Positions 21,293 to 34,379 of a DNA stretch of 64,000 bases are shown here, piece by piece (within the stretch, counting starts at the first letter, position 1; each line of letters begins with the position of its first letter). Under the pieces are notes generated by a model that was given only the letters and a program-made list of their open reading frames with translations, was not told the DNA's origin and made no database searches. The DNA lies in contig JAJEKV010000014.1 of the NCBI GenBank assembly GCA_021234155.1, positions 15,844,872 through 15,908,871 of the forward strand, in the 5' to 3' direction. The DNA is from Isoetes taiwanensis. Lineage: Eukaryota > Streptophyta > Lycopodiopsida > Isoetales > Isoetaceae. The translations under genes were made by a program, and so were the position numbers.

Positions 21293-24200
21293 GAAATGAT
21301 GCTGTCCGCAGCATCGTGGGTCTCCCCACCTTGGAATCTTCCTAACCTGCAATCAACCTGATGCATACGATATACTACTATAATACTTACGCATTTATTA
21401 CGATTACCTTAAGGTAATATTTTTAAATCATTATTACGCCATTACATTATCAAATAAGTTGTCAATTCGTAACTTCTACTAAAACACGGTACTTATTAGT
21501 TTCTATTATCACAACATTTAGTTTATCACAATTTAACAATTTCATATACAACTATTATTTAATGTAGTCTTCCTTCCTTGCAACACATTCCAACAAAATT
21601 TGTGTTGCAAGTCTTCGCACCTTAAAATCCTGCATTAATTTTACCATATCTATAATTACATACTTACTATCTTAATTATTAGAATTACTCTAAGGTAATG
21701 TTTAAGACATTACTGTACTATTTCATTATCCAATTAACTTACCACTTCCTAACTTAATCCACGCAAGGTAATTATTAACCTTGCTTAATACAACATTTAA
21801 GTTTATCAAAGTTTATCAATTTCATACAAAATTTACACTTCTAAGGTACTCTTCATCCCTTGCAACACATTATAACAAAATTTGTGTTGCAAGTCTTCGT
21901 AGCTCGACCTCCTTGCCCTCCGGAGCGCTCTATTGGCCTGCAGGTCGACCTACGTTAGTACCATTTTAATTATTAATAAAATTTTGGTTATATGGTGACC
22001 ACCCCACCTATCTACATGGATGCATGGCTAATCTCCCGGCGTAGGAAGAGGGTGAATCTTCCATTATGGCCGCGGAGACAGCGCCTATATGCCTATATGC
22101 CGCTCATGCCTACACCCTAGTTGCCCAGCGTGGAGGATAGGTCCTTCCCGTATGTGGGCGTGAAGGCCAGAGTCCTCCTATCAAAGCATATATGGGGCTA
22201 GAGGTGCTTTTCCTATCAATGCATCTCTCAATGACCTCCTTTCTCTCGAGGTCGTCTACTTCCGTGGGACAGAAGTAGACTTTCTAATCTACCTTCCACT
22301 CGTCCAAGCGGAAACGCGGTCATGCCTACATTGACATTACACCACGCCCTAGAGATCACCGTAGTGGTCCCATCATCGGTAAATACGCATGCAATTCATA
22401 CCAAGCATAGGTTGCATGCGTAGATTAATCTTAACTACACATGAAACTAATCTAAACACCAATCGACATGCCTGAGCCGATTTTTACTGGCCCCTTTAAT
22501 GCATGTGATTAACATAATTACCCCAAGGTAATATTTATGAATTAACATTATCATAGTATCGGATACATTACTTCCGATAGCACAATTATATTTACTCTAA
22601 GCTTTGCAATATTTAATGACTTTTAGATCGCGATTATTTAAACAATAACCCTGATTTAGACCTATTGTTACATAGAGAAGGTTTTTAATTATTATACACA
22701 AGAATTAGGTGTGCTTCTTATTCTCTTCCTTGGGTCCTACATTACCCTTGGAAGTATATCCCTAAGATGCACTTAAGTATATCCGAATTCTATTTTCTAT
22801 TTATATTTATAAGGACCCCGAGGTCATATAGCTATCCTTGGAAGGAATTGCGTCCTTGCGAAGGATTAATTAACATGCTACCTCACATTACCGTTGTTAT
22901 TTAACTTATTTCCCTATGATACATATACGTACAACAATTTTTATCCAGTTATTAGGATCTACATTTAACTTATCTATAAGACACATTAAAGCTTATAATA
23001 TATGCGCACGCCTTACCTAAGGCTAGAACGCATCCACCCCTTGAGCCGGTGTCGAGTAATTTTTGGAGATGACTTGGTCGTTGCATTGCTCCCATAGTTT
23101 TGCTCCCCTTCATTGGTGTAGATAGCTACTACTTCAGTCTCGCACGTTGAAGGCCTCCTGAGCTATCTATCTATCTATCTTACGCTCTATTCGCTTCGGC
23201 CATTGCCGGAAAGAACTCTACTCTACGGGTCGGTCAATTCGATGCAAGTACGTTCAATCATAAGATTGAGCGCTCCCACTTTCTTCGAAAAGAAAATGGT
23301 CCTGCACCCCTTCAATGACGTTGTACACAACATCATATCTATTCTCTCCCCTTAAGAGGTTATACGCTTCTTACTTAGCGCATTACTTTACTAGCCTTAG
23401 CTAACATATATAACCATCTAAGATGGATGCACATATTATGTTATCATTTATTTCAATATAGTTATGGGTTACCTACTTAGTTAGAACGATTCTAAACCAC
23501 AAGGTTTTGTCATGACGACAATTCCTTTTGTCTCAAAAGACTATTTGATTACTATAATTCTTATTTTAGATGTACCTTACATGTACTATTCTTTTATATT
23601 CTAGAGATTCCCCCTTTCTTAGTTATTTAAACTCTTGGAATATTCCTACCAATCGAATTGATGCCATCGTAACAAGTTGGCCGGACTTGTTAGATTACTT
23701 CTTTTCTTTCGGTTGGATTATTCTTTGGAGGTACTAGATTTATACATGGTCAACAATTATCCTAGCAATGAATCTCTCTTAGCGAGGAGATCAATCTCAC
23801 CAAGTGGTTTCAATACGTTGGATGACTGTTAACAATCGTGTATAATTTTAGTCACTCCTATGCGTTTCCTTCCCAATACTTGACGCTTAGCTCAATATTG
23901 GGGCAATCCTTTCGGCGGGAATATCTGGAAATGCCTTCCAATCCCAATATGGATGTTACCGTCCATACATTTAACCTACTAGGCCCCATGGCCTTAGATG
24001 CTTGAGCTTGCTAGAAGCTCATCCACTCGTTGCCTGCTTGAAGTAGCAAGGTAACGTTCTTTCGAGTCGCTCGATACTTCAGTCTCCTTGACGGTGGATC
24101 CCCTTTGATGTAGAGGTTGACTTTGTTCGTTAGAAGCCTCTCATTGCTGGCGGCTTGATGGTGTAGTTGATCACTTGAAATCTTCCATGCCGCTTTTCAA

Positions 24201-26105
24201 AAGCCTGAAGGTGGCGCCGTTGAAAAAGATCTTTCATCTTGAACTCTTTGTCTTGGCAGCTAAAGGACGACTTTGTATCGGATATTGTTTCCTCGACTCC
24301 ATCGATGTCTCATACGTCAAGTCCTCTTGTCGTTATCGTGTTGCCCGAAGAGTGTTGACGATGTTGATTGCTTCACCCCTGCAACTTGCATGACATCTCT
24401 TCCTTTGATCTGTTATGCTATGGGAGGGACGGAATAACAAGGGAACTATACATGCAAAACATATAGCTTACATAATTACAATTACTACTAGGGCTATTAG
24501 GTCCCCCTTGTGCCTCCCTTCGAGTTGCACACCTACTCCTTGGCAATGTCATCGGTGTTCCTCCCGGTGCAATGGTGTTGACGATCTATATCCTCCTATT
24601 TGTACGTCAGTTCGTACTCCGGGTAACTTGTTTATATACTTGGGCCCTCCGATGTTTGTCGGCTACGGCACAACACGCTTTGCATCACATTCTAACTAAA
24701 AATGTGCTGGTCGTTGATGCTTCGGCATTTCGATCTGCTTCCTGATCTTGTTCTCGGGCGGTAATTGTTCTCCCCTTCATGATACTTGAAGCTATTTGGA
24801 GGCGTCTCTTGAGGTTGTGCGCGATTTCTTTGGCTATACTCCTCTGGAATTGTTCTCTTCTGCAGTTGTTCTTTGAATCGTCCGTCCTTGGGTTCACCAA
24901 GTTGCATGCAAGTCCCGTGCAAGTCGTCGGCTCGCCTCGCCTAGTTGCTTCTCCATCGAGCTTCCAAACTTCCTTGTTTGATCCCCTCGATCACATGGCT
25001 TGGACGTTGTCACGTTCCTCAGTGCTATGCTGTCTTCTTGTCTTGAGGTACCTTCCGGTGGCTTTAATTGTGCTCGTCAGTTTTGATCCTCCTGTTGCCT
25101 CTAGGGAGCTCGTGGAAGAAGTCGGTTGCTATCACTTCTCCATCTTTCAGTTCCTGACCTTTGTCCTTCTATGCATTTCGGTCTCTCTGTCAAGTAAAGC
25201 ATCATGGCTCTCCTCCCTGCTGGCTATGTTGGGATGATGGATCCTTGTATTTGCGCAGCTTGACCCTTGAGTTGAAGAAGTACCTGCCTTAGATATATTC
25301 TTGTCGTTGAATATCCTGGCTATTATCTTGACTCTCTTTTTGCCGAAGGTGCTTCAGTTGCTATCCTTGTCGTTAAGGTGTCGAATGTTTCTATCTTGGG
25401 CATTTGATGTCCCACATGTCGAAGATATGATCGGCTTCTTCTCTTCTAATTACTGGTTGGAGTACCTGACGAAGCCATCACCTAGTTGTTGGAGGCATAT
25501 CTCCTCGTCGCGGTGCCTTTCGTAAGTGCATCTCCATCTAATACACGTGTCATAGCGCATCACCCTATATTACCACAAGGCGGAATTATGGTCGTCGAGA
25601 TGTTGCCTTCTTAGTTGGCTTGTTGATGTCGGGGCGTTCCTCCTTCCATTGTTGAAGCCACTCATGTCATAAGTTCGTCAAGTGCTGCCACTGCTACAAG
25701 AGGTAGTGTTGCGCCCTTACTATGTCCTGGTGCCGTGTTGATGATCTTGACATGACCGGTGTTGTCTCTTATTCTAACATTGGGTGGCCGAGCAGTCTTC
25801 TGCTTGAGGGCATTTCCCGAAGTGTTTGGAGTTGAAGGTTTGCTTGGCCTCTAGTCGTTTCTCCCTCGTAGTTGCTCTTCCATTTTGATCTTGGGCTATA
25901 GTTGTGCCTCCTTGCTTCCTCCTTTGGTAGTCGAAGTGAAGGAGCTTCCTGATCTAAGCGTTAAATCCGTAATACATGACTCTAAACTCATGTTTCTCCA
26001 CTATATATGTGGACACCCTAGATATACAATAGACATATACGCATTTACATTGGGATTTTAATTCATCCACTTTTGCAAAACAACTACGAAGATCTACCTA
26101 ATTAT
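21293..26105. other. Element G internal region without recognisable coding capacity
   Basis: Almost 5 kb with only short frames on either strand. The plus-strand frames around 24779-25525 are leucine/cysteine-rich reverse translations of a charged minus strand. 23590-23800 is homologous to 48040-48220 in element H. A TATC microsatellite lies at about 23163-23180. No RT, integrase or RNase H motif was found. Confidence 0.5.
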
Positions 26106-27429
26106 TTATACTCCTTTAGGGTTTCCCCTCCTCGATCGCGTTTGATCCTTCGGTTTTACTTCATCTTCTTCGTTCTGGTTGACTCTGGGATTCCTTGAAA
26201 TGCTGCTACTATTGTTGACCTTCATGTCTGATCCGAGCTCGTCACCCCCAGTTGCGAAGAGTGTTCGTCGATGTGATCCCTTGAGAAAGATGCTCCTCCT
26301 TAATGTGTATGTCCGTTGTGAGGAATGCTGTGACCGCTCAACGTCCCTATATGCAGTGTGTCGTTGCAAGGTTGCCGATGTGGGTGCCTTTGATCGCTTG
26401 AGTAGGATCACCTGGCTGTTGCAGTCAAGCATTCTTGAATATCTTCGAAGCTCTGAGATCGTGGTCGGTAGGCAGGCATTGTCATTCCCCCGCAGGTTGA
26501 ATTCCTGAGTGCGACTCCTGTTGCTTGGGCTTTGCTTCATTCTGAGGTGGCTCTCCTGTGCCTGGAAGTGTGGTCATCTCCATTGCCCCTACCATGGCTC
26601 CTTCTGGTCGCCTTTGCGTGATTTGTACCTGCTGGCTAGGTCGTCTCCTCCGTCCTTTGGGTCCCAACTATTCGCGTCTCGCACTCCTTGGCTGACGTAG
26701 TAGAGCCGTCCTTGTTCCTGGGTCCGGAATTCCTGTTTGAGCAGAATATTCTCCTCCTTGATCTTGCCCCTAATGCTGATAGAGGCCTTCAAGTCGGAGA
26801 TGTTCCTTCCCTGTATGCGTCTCCTCCCTCTCATGGTCTCCTACTTTTTGGAACCGATGAAAGTTCTCCTGTTGGTGCAAGGGAGCTGGAAGCTCGTCCG
26901 GGTCAGCCTTAGGTGCTTTGTGGTTGCCTAGCTTGGTTGCTCCTTTTGTTGACGTTGCATGACATTCGCTTTAGCTGCTGGGCTGCAAGGTCGTGGTTGT
27001 CTTCCCTCCGGTTTCTATACGCTCCTTGTGTCGCCATGAGTTCTCTCCTCGACGGAAGATTATGCCCTCTGGCCCTAGCTCGTGATGTTAACACGGCATC
27101 GATGTCTAACGTCTTCCTGTACCTGTATTTTGTTGTCTTGCGTTCTTCCATTTGAAACTCATGTGCGTCGAGTTGGTGAAGGCGTTGAGATCCTCTTTCT
27201 GATGTGAGCTCGTGGACGTGGTAGCCGGGAGGTTGACATCTAGAACATTCTTGGTGCCGTTGGTTACCAATATTCTTCCCATTTGATGAAGATTGATGAT
27301 AGGCCGGTGGTGTCCTGTTCTACTCGTTTGTCGGTTGAGGTGTTTGTCATGCTTCCCTCTCTTGGGTCTGCCTTTTCGGTCTCCTCTCCTTATCTGTCTG
27401 TACATCGGCTGGGACCTTGATGTCTTCAA
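26106..27429 (-). pseudogene. Element G gag-like region
   Basis: Overlapping minus-strand frames (26106-26540, 26482-26667, 26589-26834, 26909-27151, 27106-27429) are strongly basic and Gln/Arg/Glu-rich, for example QEFRTQEQGRLYYVSQGVRD and DGGDDLASRYKSRKGDQKEP. The composition and the location downstream of the primer site fit a decayed gag, comparable to the region at 50026-50630 in element H. No zinc knuckle is visible and the frame is broken several times, so the assignment is by position and composition. Confidence 0.45.
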
Positions 27430-28211
27430 GAAGTTGCGCCTCTAGGTCTTCTGCGGCTCTGGCCCTGTACTTCGAAACAACGCTCGTATATTCTAGAGTC
27501 TAAGGGTCTACTTGAAGGGCTCTCCTACAACATTCTGGGCTCTATAAGCAAGCAAGATGGCTTGAGCAGCATTACTGGAGACATATCTATAATCTACAAG
27601 TCTAGGGACATTAGGACGTGTGGTATGGCATGACATGAGGGTTGTTTTGCAAAGCCCTCATGGTGTTTGAGGTATACTCTAAGGTCCCAGCAAAGTTGGT
27701 TTGGGGGGGGTCCAATCTCTACACATGGAGTGACTTGGGCAGCTCTAGGCTCTAGCTCCTTTCTAGGTATCCTGGCAATAGGGAGTGTCAATGTGGCGGC
27801 TATATAAGTGAAATTCTATTAGACGGACACAGAGTTAGGTCAAGGTTTATGCCTTTGGCTCGAGCAGAGGTGGTGTACCAACAGTTGGACTTGGGTTGCT
27901 ATGCTGAGGTCTAGATGACTATAACAAAGGGGTGTTCCTGAGCACTTCTACCTAGGAGTAAGGCATCAGCTTCGAGCCGAGAGCAGTACTTGCGAGCTAC
28001 TAATGGGGTATGCTTCTATTTACAACAAACCACAGTTTGGGAAAACAACTCAAGGGTTTGAGCAATTTTGGTCATTTTGAGATGGGGTTTGACATTTCTA
28101 TCCTAATTTGAGGTCATAAATGGATTCTAGGCTGTCTAACGGTCCTAATGCAACAAATTTCAGGCGATTTGGAGCTCTGTAGCTCAAGTTATGGAGGTTC
28201 AAAATTTGGAG
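27430..28211. other. Element G leader, upstream of gag
   Basis: No coding sequence recognised. It is part of the untranslated leader between the primer site and the gag-like frames. Confidence 0.5.
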
Positions 28212-28545
28212 GTCTCACACGTTGCGCCCAGACCGATTTTGAGAATGTAGAAATCTGTCCTGGCGCGACGTGTGAGACATGGGTCCTAATTGGGCTAGGC
28301 TTACTCAATTTAAGTGATCTAAGGTTGTAATTCCACTAAACTCATCGAGTTAGGCAGAATTGACCCCTTACTTGGTCGATTTGGAGCTGTTTTGGGCATT
28401 TTTGGGCATGGTCTCACACGTTGCGCCCAGCCCGATTCCTAAAATCTAGAAATCTGTCCTGGCTGTTTTCAGATCAATGTCTCACACATTGCGCCCAGAC
28501 AGGTTTCTAAATGTTAGAAATCGGTCCTGGCGCGACGTGTGAGAC
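28212..28545 (-). repeat. Element G leader hairpin repeats
   Basis: Unit 1 (28212-28278) begins GTCTCACACGTTGCGCC and ends GGCGCGACGTGTGAGAC, which pair over 17 bp with one mismatch. Unit 3 (28479-28545) has the same architecture with GTCTCACACATTGCGCC. Unit 2 (28411-about 28461) has the left arm and the middle but lost the right arm. The roughly 33 nt between the arms is also conserved (AGAAATCTGTCCTGG). They lie 180-530 nt downstream of the primer site, in the untranslated leader of the element RNA. Confidence 0.85.
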
Positions 28546-28727
28546 CATCCTATTTGGCTCACTAATTTTTTCACTTTAACTGTTACTAATTCACTTTAAC
28601 TGTTACTAGCTTAGCATATACTACATAAATGAGAAAAAATTTCTCATTTCTCGAGGTTTGAGGATCCTATTAAGTTAGTACTATTGGGAGCATGGTCAGT
28701 GCTTTGCTCTTGGTCTCCAAGAACATT

Positions 28728-28740
28728 GCTCTGATACCAC
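28728..28740 (-). promoter_or_regulatory. Element G primer binding site
   Basis: Minus strand GTGGTATCAGAGC directly follows the 5' LTR and is complementary to the 3' end of initiator tRNA-Met. Confidence 0.9.
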
Positions 28741-30411
28741 TGTGACGTCCCCTACTCATATACGGTGCACTCACCGTATACAAACAGGAGTTCATCCCCC
28801 ATATCAGCTCCATGCCGATGCAGGGCCCTCCACAATCACTGCACCCGTAACGAGTCCAGTGGGAAGAGTGAAGGGGTCATTTTACCCCGTCTCCCTCAGG
28901 GCCTACCTAGCTGCGGAAGCGTAAACATACATGTCAGTATACAACATAATCACATATCCACCTCGAAGGGCGGTGCATCAACATCTGCATAGACAATGAC
29001 CAGCATCATACATAAGGGGAATCCTACCCAAGGCTCAGACGCAAGGGATGACTGACGGCTTGGATCTCCAGAGTTCATTGCAGACAGAATTCATGGCAAT
29101 GGATTTGGCTGGCATAAGAACATGGCTTAGGGTTGTCCACTCCATCCGCCCCTCCTGTGCACACTTTGCAGAGTAGGCTGAAAAGTGTTGGGACCTGACT
29201 GTAGCCCGCCGGATGCATAACCAAAAGGGCTATTCCTGGGTTTCATCTCCCGGGCCCGATGGGGCGGTAGGGATCACTCCCTCCAGAAGTCTACATGCTG
29301 ACTCAAGGTGACTAGAGGGCCACTGCCCGTATTCGACTTGAACCCATTGGAAGGTGAACCCCACCCCACGGGTGTCGAGCCCATGCCTTGCCCACACTCA
29401 GTGGCAAGGCATTAGACCTAGTCACAATGATCCCCGGTAGCACTAACACACCAGAGGGATCGTTCAAGAGTCAGAACACAAACTTCCTTCTAAGCCAGTC
29501 TGGCCCCTTCACCCACAACCAGGTGTGGCTCTTGTGCACAGGCCGAATCTATATGGTGCTAGAGAGGCTAATCTAGGAGCATCTACTACCAAGCTTTATG
29601 TCTCTACCCCCCTTCCCAATACAAGGAGTTCATAGAGATACATCATCCATATACATCATAGAAGAACTAAAGAACAAGATCTAATCTACATCATAGAGTT
29701 AGGTTCTTTAGTTAGAGTCTGGTATCTAGAGATCTAGAAGGCTGCTATGGGCAATTTAATAGGCTAAACCTACTGGTTCGATGACTAGAAGATGGTTTAA
29801 GCTATTAAATTGACTAAATACCTAATCCTTGGCTTGCTTCTCCTGCCCTGAACTCGACCATCCTGCTGAAATGCTCGAATCGAGGGAAACTAATGATGCA
29901 GTTCTCTCAGACAGAGTCTGGGAGGCGGTTTTGGCTCTTGAGGCAGCCAAAACAGAGCTCTAAAACCCTAGGAACGAAAAATGGGCAAGTTAGGGTTTCC
30001 CTCCTTAAATAGACAAGGGGGGTTGGTTAGGGTTTCCAATTATCCCCTTTAGGCATGTGGGATAATTGGGAATGGGCCCACTTGCCTTTAATGGCTAGGT
30101 GGCAAAATGTGCCCACATGGAAATGTGTGCCCACATTAATGTGTACATTGGAAAATGTGCACATTAATTGCACACTTGGGTATGGCCCACTTGGCATCAA
30201 GTGGCCACATGGAAATGTGTGCCCACATTAATGTGTACATTGGAAAATGTGCACATTAATACTAATGCACATTCTTAGCAAGTTGCCCCCTAGGGGCTAC
30301 CCACTTGGCTACACGCCGGTATTAACGTCGGTCGAGTGGCGGTAACGCTGCGATTTAGGCAAGCATATGCGATATCGCCCCGGGACCGTGATATCGTGGC
30401 CGAACGTCACA
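28741..30411 (-). repeat. Element G 5' LTR
   Basis: 1671 bp, TGTGACGTCC to CGAACGTCACA on the plus strand, paired with 19610-21279. Element transcription is expected to start within this copy and run leftward. Near 30090-30260 it contains an internal direct repeat around GGAAATGTGTGCCCACATTA, also present in the other LTR. Confidence 0.95.
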
Positions 30412-33400
30412 AGGATTATTCTGTGGAGTTTCCAATTCTGCTAAGAGTCCTCTTTCCCAAATCAACTCCTTTGCTACTAAGCGGTCGCCTTTGTATTGAC
30501 CTCTCGCGACTTGACTTGATGCTATGCTAGGATCGCTTTTTGCACTTCGGGCTCACGTGTGCCCCACCTAACATGACTAAATAACCCAAGTGGATTTTCT
30601 TTGATCTAAATCTCCTCCCGGTCGAATCACAATATGCTTTCGGTTCAAGTTTATTTGGATTGTACATAATTCCAACTTCCAAGGAGCCCTTTAAATACCT
30701 CAAAATTCTTTTTGCAGCAGTCCAATGAGCTACACCAGGATTGTTATTATATCTGCGTAATAAATTGACAGCAAAGGAAATATCTGGCCTTGTACAATTA
30801 GCCACATAAGCAAGACAACCAATTAAAGATCTGTATGGAGTTCTTTCCATTTGCCTCACCTCCTGAGCAGATTTTGGGCACATATCTTCTCGAAATTCTC
30901 GTGGTCCGTGTACTAATGGAGTATCTGCAACATTACAATCCTGCATTTTAAATTAACATATTAGTAATATGTGTTTGTTGACTTAAGAGTAAAGTCTTGT
31001 TTGTCCTGTCCCTGCAGACTTCAATTCCAAGAAACCTCTTCAGTTCTCCTAAATCAGTCATTTGAAATCTTTTACTCAAAATATTCTTACAATGCAAAAG
31101 AATATTCTTGCCTTTCGCTACCATAATATTATCATCTACATATAGGGCAATCACACACCATTCATCTCCACTTCTAAATCTATATAGATTCCCATCACAC
31201 AGAAACTTCTCAAATTCCTGTTCAAGCAAATAGCCATCCATACATTTGTACCATTCTCTAGGAGCCTGTTTTAACCCATACACAACTCGATTCAACTTCC
31301 AAACCTTACCTTCAATTTTGTCAAATCCTGGAGCTGGTTTTAGATAAATTTCTTCTTCCAATTTAGCATTTAAAAATGTTGTACTGACATCCATATGATG
31401 AATCTCTAAGTCTTCAGAATTTGCAATAGCTAACAACATTCGAAGACTATTAATCTTTACTAATGGAGAAAATGTTTCATCAAAGTCTTGACCTTGCTTT
31501 TGAGTGAATCCTTGAGCAACAAGTCTAGCTTTGTATTTTCTGGATTTCCCATCAGCTCCAAGTTTAATTGACTCTTCATGTAGACTATTAGTTTCCTTTT
31601 GATTATTCATAGCTTCCTTGCCATCTGCTGTATTTACTTTAGGAATAGTTCTGTAAAACTGATTTTCAGAAAATACCACATCTCTGCTAATAATTATTTT
31701 CCTTTGAGCTGGATTGTATAATCTATATCCCTTTGAATTTTCATCATAGCCTACCAGATAACAGATATAAGATCGATCATCAAGCTTTTTTCTTAATTCT
31801 TCTGGAACCTGTGCAAAAGCCAAACAACCATAAGTTCTAAATTTTTCAAAAGATGGTGCCTTACCTGACCATAGCATTTCAGGTATGGCTCCATTTATGC
31901 TCATTGAAGGCAACCTGTTTTCAACTCTACTTTAGCAACAAAAATTTTAAAAGCATCTAGAGCTTGATCTTTTGATTTCAATAAATAGCAATTAGCTCTT
32001 CTACTGAAATCATCAATAAAAGTCATAAAATACTTGTAACCAGATATACTAGTTACATTTATAGGCCCACACAAATCTGTGTGAATTAACTCCAAAATTC
32101 TTTTTGACCTGTGTTTTGACTTCTTAAAGATTTGTCTAGTCTGCTTTCCAAGCATACAGCCAGCACAAATCTTCTCTTCCTTATTTGAAGTCATGGTGAT
32201 CAACCCTCTCTTTTCCAGAGCATCAAGATTCTTGAAATTTGTATGTCCAAGCCTAGTATGCCAAACTTGTTTGGAAGTACATTCAATGGAATTTAGACAT
32301 GGAACATGACTGTATGGAAAACCAAACAAGTTACCAACACGCCCGCCAACTTAACTTGATTTCATTATCATGAAAAATAGTACATTCCAGGTTTTCAAAT
32401 ACAACTTTGTAACCAAGATCAACAAGTTGACTTATCAAATCAAATTTCTTACTAGTCCAGAACACACAACACATCTTTGAGTTTAACGGGTTTCCCTTGT
32501 AAATCAAAGATTTCTAAAACACCAACATCCTTAATCTTTGACTCCACCATCTCCCAACCTTGTACATGCCCAACTTTCTTTTACACAATTAAGGCGATTT
32601 GGCTTGAAGACTACACTTTTTTCTCGCTCCCTGAATCTATCACACAAAAATTGTCATGCAAGGATTTTGAAGTGAGAACATTATTTGAGACATGATTACA
32701 CGTTACCTCAAAAAATTTCATCTCCACCGCTAGCTTCTTCAATACTTTCCTCTTTTACAGATTTATACTTGGTTGAAACCTCCCTCTCCCCGCCTCCGGT
32801 TTCGCACGACCTCTCCCTCTTCCGGATGAAGATTTAGGACTTGGACATTCTGAAGCCAAATGTCCTTTACCATCACAGTTAAAACACTTGAACACCTTGC
32901 CCTCAAAAGTACAATTTGCTTTTAAATGACCATACTGTTACATTTAAAACATGGCCCTATTTTATCTTTTCTTGATTTTCAAGTACTTACACCCTTTTTA
33001 AACTTCCCCATGAATAGTACTTACGGTGTCTTCATCATCAAAAACCCTTCGAAGTCTTTTCAAACTGTTTGAATCATTTTTACGTGCTTTTTGCTAGTAG
33101 CCACATTCCTAATTAGTGTAGCTAAATGAGAATTATGAGAAACTGACTTGGCTAAGTACAGGAATTTGATTTTGATCATTCACAATAGATCCTGCACCTT
33201 CTAAGTCTGCAATTATGGACTCAAATTTCTCCATAAACTCAGTTATATTGTCTTTTTCAAACAACTTAAGTCTTCTAAGTTGTTTTTTCCAAAACATCTA
33301 TCTGGGATGAACTCTTGATTTCAAAATGTTTAATCATATATTCCCACATCTCCTTTGGCTGTTTACCTCTCAATTTTAATTTCAAAGCAGTTCCTACCTT

Positions 33401-33759
33401 GCTCATAATAATGGCTTGGGCCTCCATTATTTTAGTGGCATCGGTTTGAATTTGAGCTACCTCCACCAACAACGGATCCACCACCCGAAGCTTTCACCAC
33501 CCGAACTTGCACTTGCACTCTCGGTGGGACCACCTCACGGATTAGTACTGCATTACCCGGATCTAGCGGGGGATGCGTATAGCCATGGCAAATGTATTGC
33601 CATCAATTAAGCCCCAAAGATTTTCAAACTTTAAAAAGATTCAATTCCTTCTTTCCAAATTTGAAAACCCGGTGTCACCTTTAAACACTTCAACAGATTT
33701 GCTAGCAAATTGGCACCGAATCTGGTTGACATCCTGAGTCACCTTAGCTCTGATACCAC
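30412..33759 (-). pseudogene. Copia copy B gag-pol, main part
   Basis: Reading leftward from the 5' LTR: degenerate gag (33740-33000), zinc knuckle region near 32900, protease remnant, GAG-pre-integrase and integrase N-part (32329-31901, HTDLCGPINVTSISGYKYF), the shared integrase deletion at about 31905, RT (31913-30948, VYGLKQAPREWY and ALYVDDNIMV) and RNase H (30946-30527). The RT catalytic YVDD box is intact. The segments 32330-33740 and 30420-30620 carry dense CAG/CTG-site differences relative to copy C, while 30960-32330 is almost clean. Dead by its deletions; some frameshifts may be artefacts. Confidence 0.85.
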
Positions 33760-34367
33760 TGTAGAAATTGTTCCAGAACTAGTCAGTATAACAATAGCTT
33801 TATTCACCAAATTTGCTAGACAACTTTATAAACAAGGCTTATAAAAGCTTAGGTTCATGGAGCCAAAATATGGTCACTCATCCAAGAACCTTTTACAAAA
33901 TACAACTCCTGCGCTCAGCTCTCGACCTATATGCTCCCTGTCTATCCATTACTCCAGTATTTATCTCCATATTTACCTTCCAATCCGGGTGCATCCACTT
34001 GTCAAATTGTGCATCCCCTTCATATAGAAAGTTCTCCAACTTGCCTAAAAATCAGGAGTAGATAGACTTGCCTTCCTTAAAATTCGGCCCTAGTTGACTT
34101 TGACTTTGACTGGTCAATGCAAACCCTAAGTGGCGGGCAGGGGGTGTCTGTGTGTTTCTAGCGAGCCCAGCAACATCCGGGTAGGGGGTGCCCGCCACCT
34201 TTGACTTTGACTTTGACTTTGACCTACTGCCACTGCTTCTCATAGGTCTTTCCAAAGCTTTGTATAACATGACACCATTTAACATGCCACTGCTCTAATC
34301 TCCGCCCTTCGCTTCTCATAGATTAGAATAGAATATCACTCACAATTATTACATGACAACTACAACA
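33760..34367 (-). repeat. Copia array LTR-b (shared by copies B and C)
   Basis: 608 bp, plus-strand ends TGTAGAAATTG and CTACAACA. It serves as 5' LTR of copy B and 3' LTR of copy C. A TTTGAC tandem (four units) lies near 34199-34223. Confidence 0.95.
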
Positions 34368-34379
34368 TTCCCCCTTCAT
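34368..34379 (-). promoter_or_regulatory. Copia copy C polypurine tract
   Basis: Minus strand ATGAAGGGGGAA abuts the 3' LTR (LTR-b). Equivalent tracts precede LTR-a and LTR-d. Confidence 0.85.

Larger units (their letters stand above)
19610..30411 (-). mobile_element. Element G: complete 10.8 kb LTR element nested in copia copy B
   Basis: LTRs of 1670 and 1671 bp, a purine-rich tract, an initiator-Met primer site and perfect AGGAT target duplications (19605-19609 and 30412-30416) define a complete insertion. Orientation is minus: the 5' LTR is on the right. The 7.46 kb internal region has charged gag-like frames near its 5' end, but I found no protease, RT, RNase H or integrase motifs in any frame. 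It is therefore probably non-autonomous. Short homology with element H (23590-23800 versus 48040-48220) and similar LTRs suggest a gypsy lineage relative that lost pol. Confidence 0.85.
18751..34367 (-). mobile_element. Copia array copy B, split by element G
   Basis: A Ty1/copia element on the minus strand: 3' LTR 18751-19347, internal 19348-19609 and 30412-33759, 5' LTR 33760-34367. Removing element G and one AGGAT duplication leaves an internal domain of about 3.6 kb, the same as copies C and D. It has no target duplication of its own, because its left LTR tip is missing and its right LTR is also the 3' LTR of copy C. Confidence 0.8.

Noticed and set aside
24779-25525. Plus-strand hydrophobic ORFs inside element G
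   Set aside because: They run antisense to the element, have no domain, and their composition is explained by the charged minus strand.
18212-28545. CRISPR-like array from the spaced hairpin repeats in element G
   Set aside because: Only three units, with conserved rather than unique spacers, inside an LTR element of a eukaryotic genome.
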